The position numbers and the translations under genes were made by a program. Positions 62,280-64,000 of a stretch of DNA of 64,000 nt are shown one piece after another (within the stretch, counting starts at the first letter, position 1; the number at the start of each line of letters is the position of its first letter). The notes under the pieces are model-generated. The model saw only the letters and a program-made list of their open reading frames with translations. It was not told the DNA's origin and did not search any database. The stretch is from Acanthosepion lycidas (taxonomy: Eukaryota; Mollusca; Cephalopoda; Sepiida; Sepiidae), in contig OZ010571.1 of assembly GCA_963932145.1 (NCBI GenBank), positions 154,406,012 to 154,470,011 of the forward strand, in the 5' to 3' direction.

Positions 62280-63710
62280 AGAGATTTTTGCTTAAATATT
62301 ATCCTTCATTCTCATATACGTCTATTTTAAGGAGCCACACTTTTTCTATTGGATAATATCTCGTAGCATTAATTTAGCATCTTTCAAACTTTTTTTGGTA
62401 AGGTGGGCAATAGTCAGCTTTGCAGAATGAAGAAGCATTGTCAGTATATTCTTTAACATAACTGATTTTGTATCATTTTAAAAAAAAATAATAAAATGGT
62501 CTAAGAAGTTAGAATAATTCGCTACCTTTATTTTAGAATCATCATTAACTTTGAAAGAATCTATAATTTGATTGCCTAGCACATTACTGTGTTCCCCTGC
62601 AAATGATTGTCTACTGAGTGTCCCCCCCCACCTCAAAAATATTGTCTAATAACACCACCCTCATGATAGTCTACTGAGTTCTTCCTCCTCAAAATGATTG
62701 TCTATTGAGCCCCCAAATAATTATCAAACCACACTTCCACAACACCCCCTTCCACACCCCCCAAAAATAAGTGTCTGTTTCCATGGAAGATCTAACTATG
62801 CTAGGCCAGCCATCATTTTCATTCAACAAATTGTTCTCTGTTTTTTAGTCAACTTTTTCATATCAACCAACATTGTTTTCTAACCACTCAATAACTTTAC
62901 AATATCTTCTCTTTCTTTTTTTATGTTTATATCTTTTCTTATAATTCATGACAATCTGTGTAAATCGGAAATTAGAAATAAATGTCAATAACTATTATAT
63001 ATATATTTATTTAAAATATGATTGACAATTTGTGAGTAACATAATACAATTACATAACACCAAAATAACTGTAAATATTTTAATAAAATCAGATCATATA
63101 GGCAGAAATTTACTTGGTAATATTCCATATAAATATACACTGGAAATTGTACCAACACTGATTAATATCAATTGTAAAAATAAAAAATCATTGATTAGCA
63201 TAATTGATAGATTTCTTGCATTTCGAGTGGAATGCTGTTTGCATGCAAAATTATTCTTATTACATGAAATTTAATGTCTAGTGTGTCTACAAATGTTAAA
63301 GAAAAAGTTTTGAATAAGTAAGAAAAGTTTCTCAGTTAAAAAAAAATTATTGAATATAAGTAGAAAGGATTGATAGATTAAGTCTGAAATAAAAAGAAAT
63401 AAAATATTGCAAATGATGTCAAGTGATACACAATGGTGACAAGATTCAGTGTGCCTTTCAATATAAAACTATTAGAAAAAACCTAAAAAATTACACATTT
63501 TTATTAATGAAGCCAAATTAAATGCAAAGTCTATTTAATGAATTTTAGATTTAATTTTTGATTTACTGATGCATTTTTACTTTAATTTTTTCCATCCAGC
63601 AATTCTGCCATCTCTCAAGATAATTGCTGTTGCACAATCGTCAAAATTGGAAAATATGATATAGAGTCTGAATATTAAATGCTTATTTAATTTTTTTTCT
63701 TTTCTTTCAG
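62280..63710. other. Intron sequence, nothing recognised
   Basis: A C-rich patch at 62620-62765 has repeated ATTGTCTA-type units (62605, 62641, 62695 region: TTGTCTACTGAG/TTGTCTATTGAG). No coding or RNA gene was recognised before the acceptor of DAP3 exon e. Confidence 0.4.
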
Positions 63711-63785
63711 ACAACATCTAAATATATCTGGAGCAAACGAGAATCAGCAGAAGAAGGCCTGACATTTTCAGAGCTAATTAAATTT
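63711..63785 (+). CDS. DAP3: mS29/DAP3 exon e (KYIWSKRES block)
   Basis: At least 75 nt, 25 codons from phase 0. The acceptor is a strong pyrimidine tract ending tttcag at 63710. It reads TTSKYIWSKRESAEEG, then LTFSELIKF, matching human QEKYVWNKRESTEKG followed by PLGEVVEQG. The donor is least certain: gtgtgt at 63786 keeps phase 0 and ends where homology ends. GTGT shifted by two bases, or gtaatt near 63822, are alternatives, but the extra residues of the latter do not look like DAP3. The next exon, expected to start with a G-x-x-R-V-R-like segment, lies beyond the window. Confidence 0.87.
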
Positions 63786-64000
63786 GTGTGTATAATTTTG
63801 TTCTCATATTTCTCTCCCTTGGTAATTTTCTCCTTTCTTGTTGAGATGCTTTTGATGGCACTCCTCTTCCTCCTCCTCCTCCATAGTTGCAGCACCTCGT
63901 AAGCTCCAAGTCATGGCTTTTATTTGATTGGGCATGCAGGAAAACAGGTGTTATCAATAATAGATTCTGACTTTATTACTTGATTAATTAATCTAATAAA

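Larger units (their letters stand above)
9987..63785 (+). other. DAP3: Partial mS29/DAP3 gene: five exons and four introns
   Basis: Gene-level entry. Five exons with AG/GT borders join in matching phases (0, 1, 1, 0) to give 173 codons colinear with animal DAP3/mS29. As known for the family, this is a P-loop GTP-binding protein of the mitochondrial ribosome small subunit, also linked to apoptosis. The pieces match roughly residues 57-205 of the human protein, from memory. Introns are 25,353, 7,509, 11,661 and 8,757 bp and carry nearly every transposon listed here. The 5' exon(s) with the mitochondrial presequence were not identified in 1-9986 and may lie outside the window. The C-terminal half lies beyond 64000. 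No promoter or polyadenylation site was assigned. Confidence 0.93.

Overview
This is a eukaryotic (metazoan) window: very AT-rich, full of long poly-A/T tracts and (TA)n runs, with short exons separated by very large introns packed with decayed transposable elements. The transposon mix (RTE-like and RNase H-bearing LINEs, Penelope-like elements, mariner/Tc1, Helitron, hAT, tRNA-derived SINE, an LTR fossil) and the intron sizes suggest a lophotrochozoan, most likely a coleoid cephalopod. That assignment is inference, not something the sequence proves.

One host gene is recognisable. Five plus-strand exons (9987-10091, 35445-35553, 43063-43155, 54817-54953, 63711-63785) join in compatible splice phases and encode 173 residues of the mitochondrial small-subunit ribosomal protein mS29, also called DAP3 (death-associated protein 3). 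They include the FYTVP-type N-terminal block, the MVRKPALE block, the P-loop GEMGVGKT and the YIWSKRES block. The mitochondrial-targeting 5' end was not found, and the C-terminal half lies past the right edge. Introns are about 25.4, 7.5, 11.7 and 8.8 kb; coding sequence is under 1% of the window.

Layout. 1-8.7 kb: nothing recognisable. 8.7-9.3 kb: mariner-type transposase relic. 10-35.4 kb (first visible intron): mariner hairpin MITEs, RTE-like LINE (11.9-13.4 kb), mariner relic (17.2-18 kb), Helitron helicase relic (19.8-20.8 kb) between inverted repeat arms, an unclassified transposon fragment (26.8-27 kb), a LINE inserted inside another LINE (29.9-33 kb) and a hAT C-terminus (34.7-34.9 kb). 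35.6-43 kb: LTR-element fossil (36.9-38.9 kb) and Tc1/mariner relics (39.3-41.4 kb). 43.2-54.8 kb: LINE 3' part and a Penelope-like element with reverse transcriptase and GIY-YIG domains, flanked by inverted terminal segments (45.75-47.84 kb). 55-63.7 kb: an exact 117-bp duplication, a tRNA-derived SINE, a second Penelope-like copy and an expanded minisatellite inside a LINE-tail repeat.

The most interesting structure is the terminal segment of the Penelope-like elements, present three times. Each copy carries tRNA-like A and B boxes, and two of the three also retain a hammerhead-ribozyme-like core. All calls come from reading the sequence by eye and from remembered family sequences; no database search was run.
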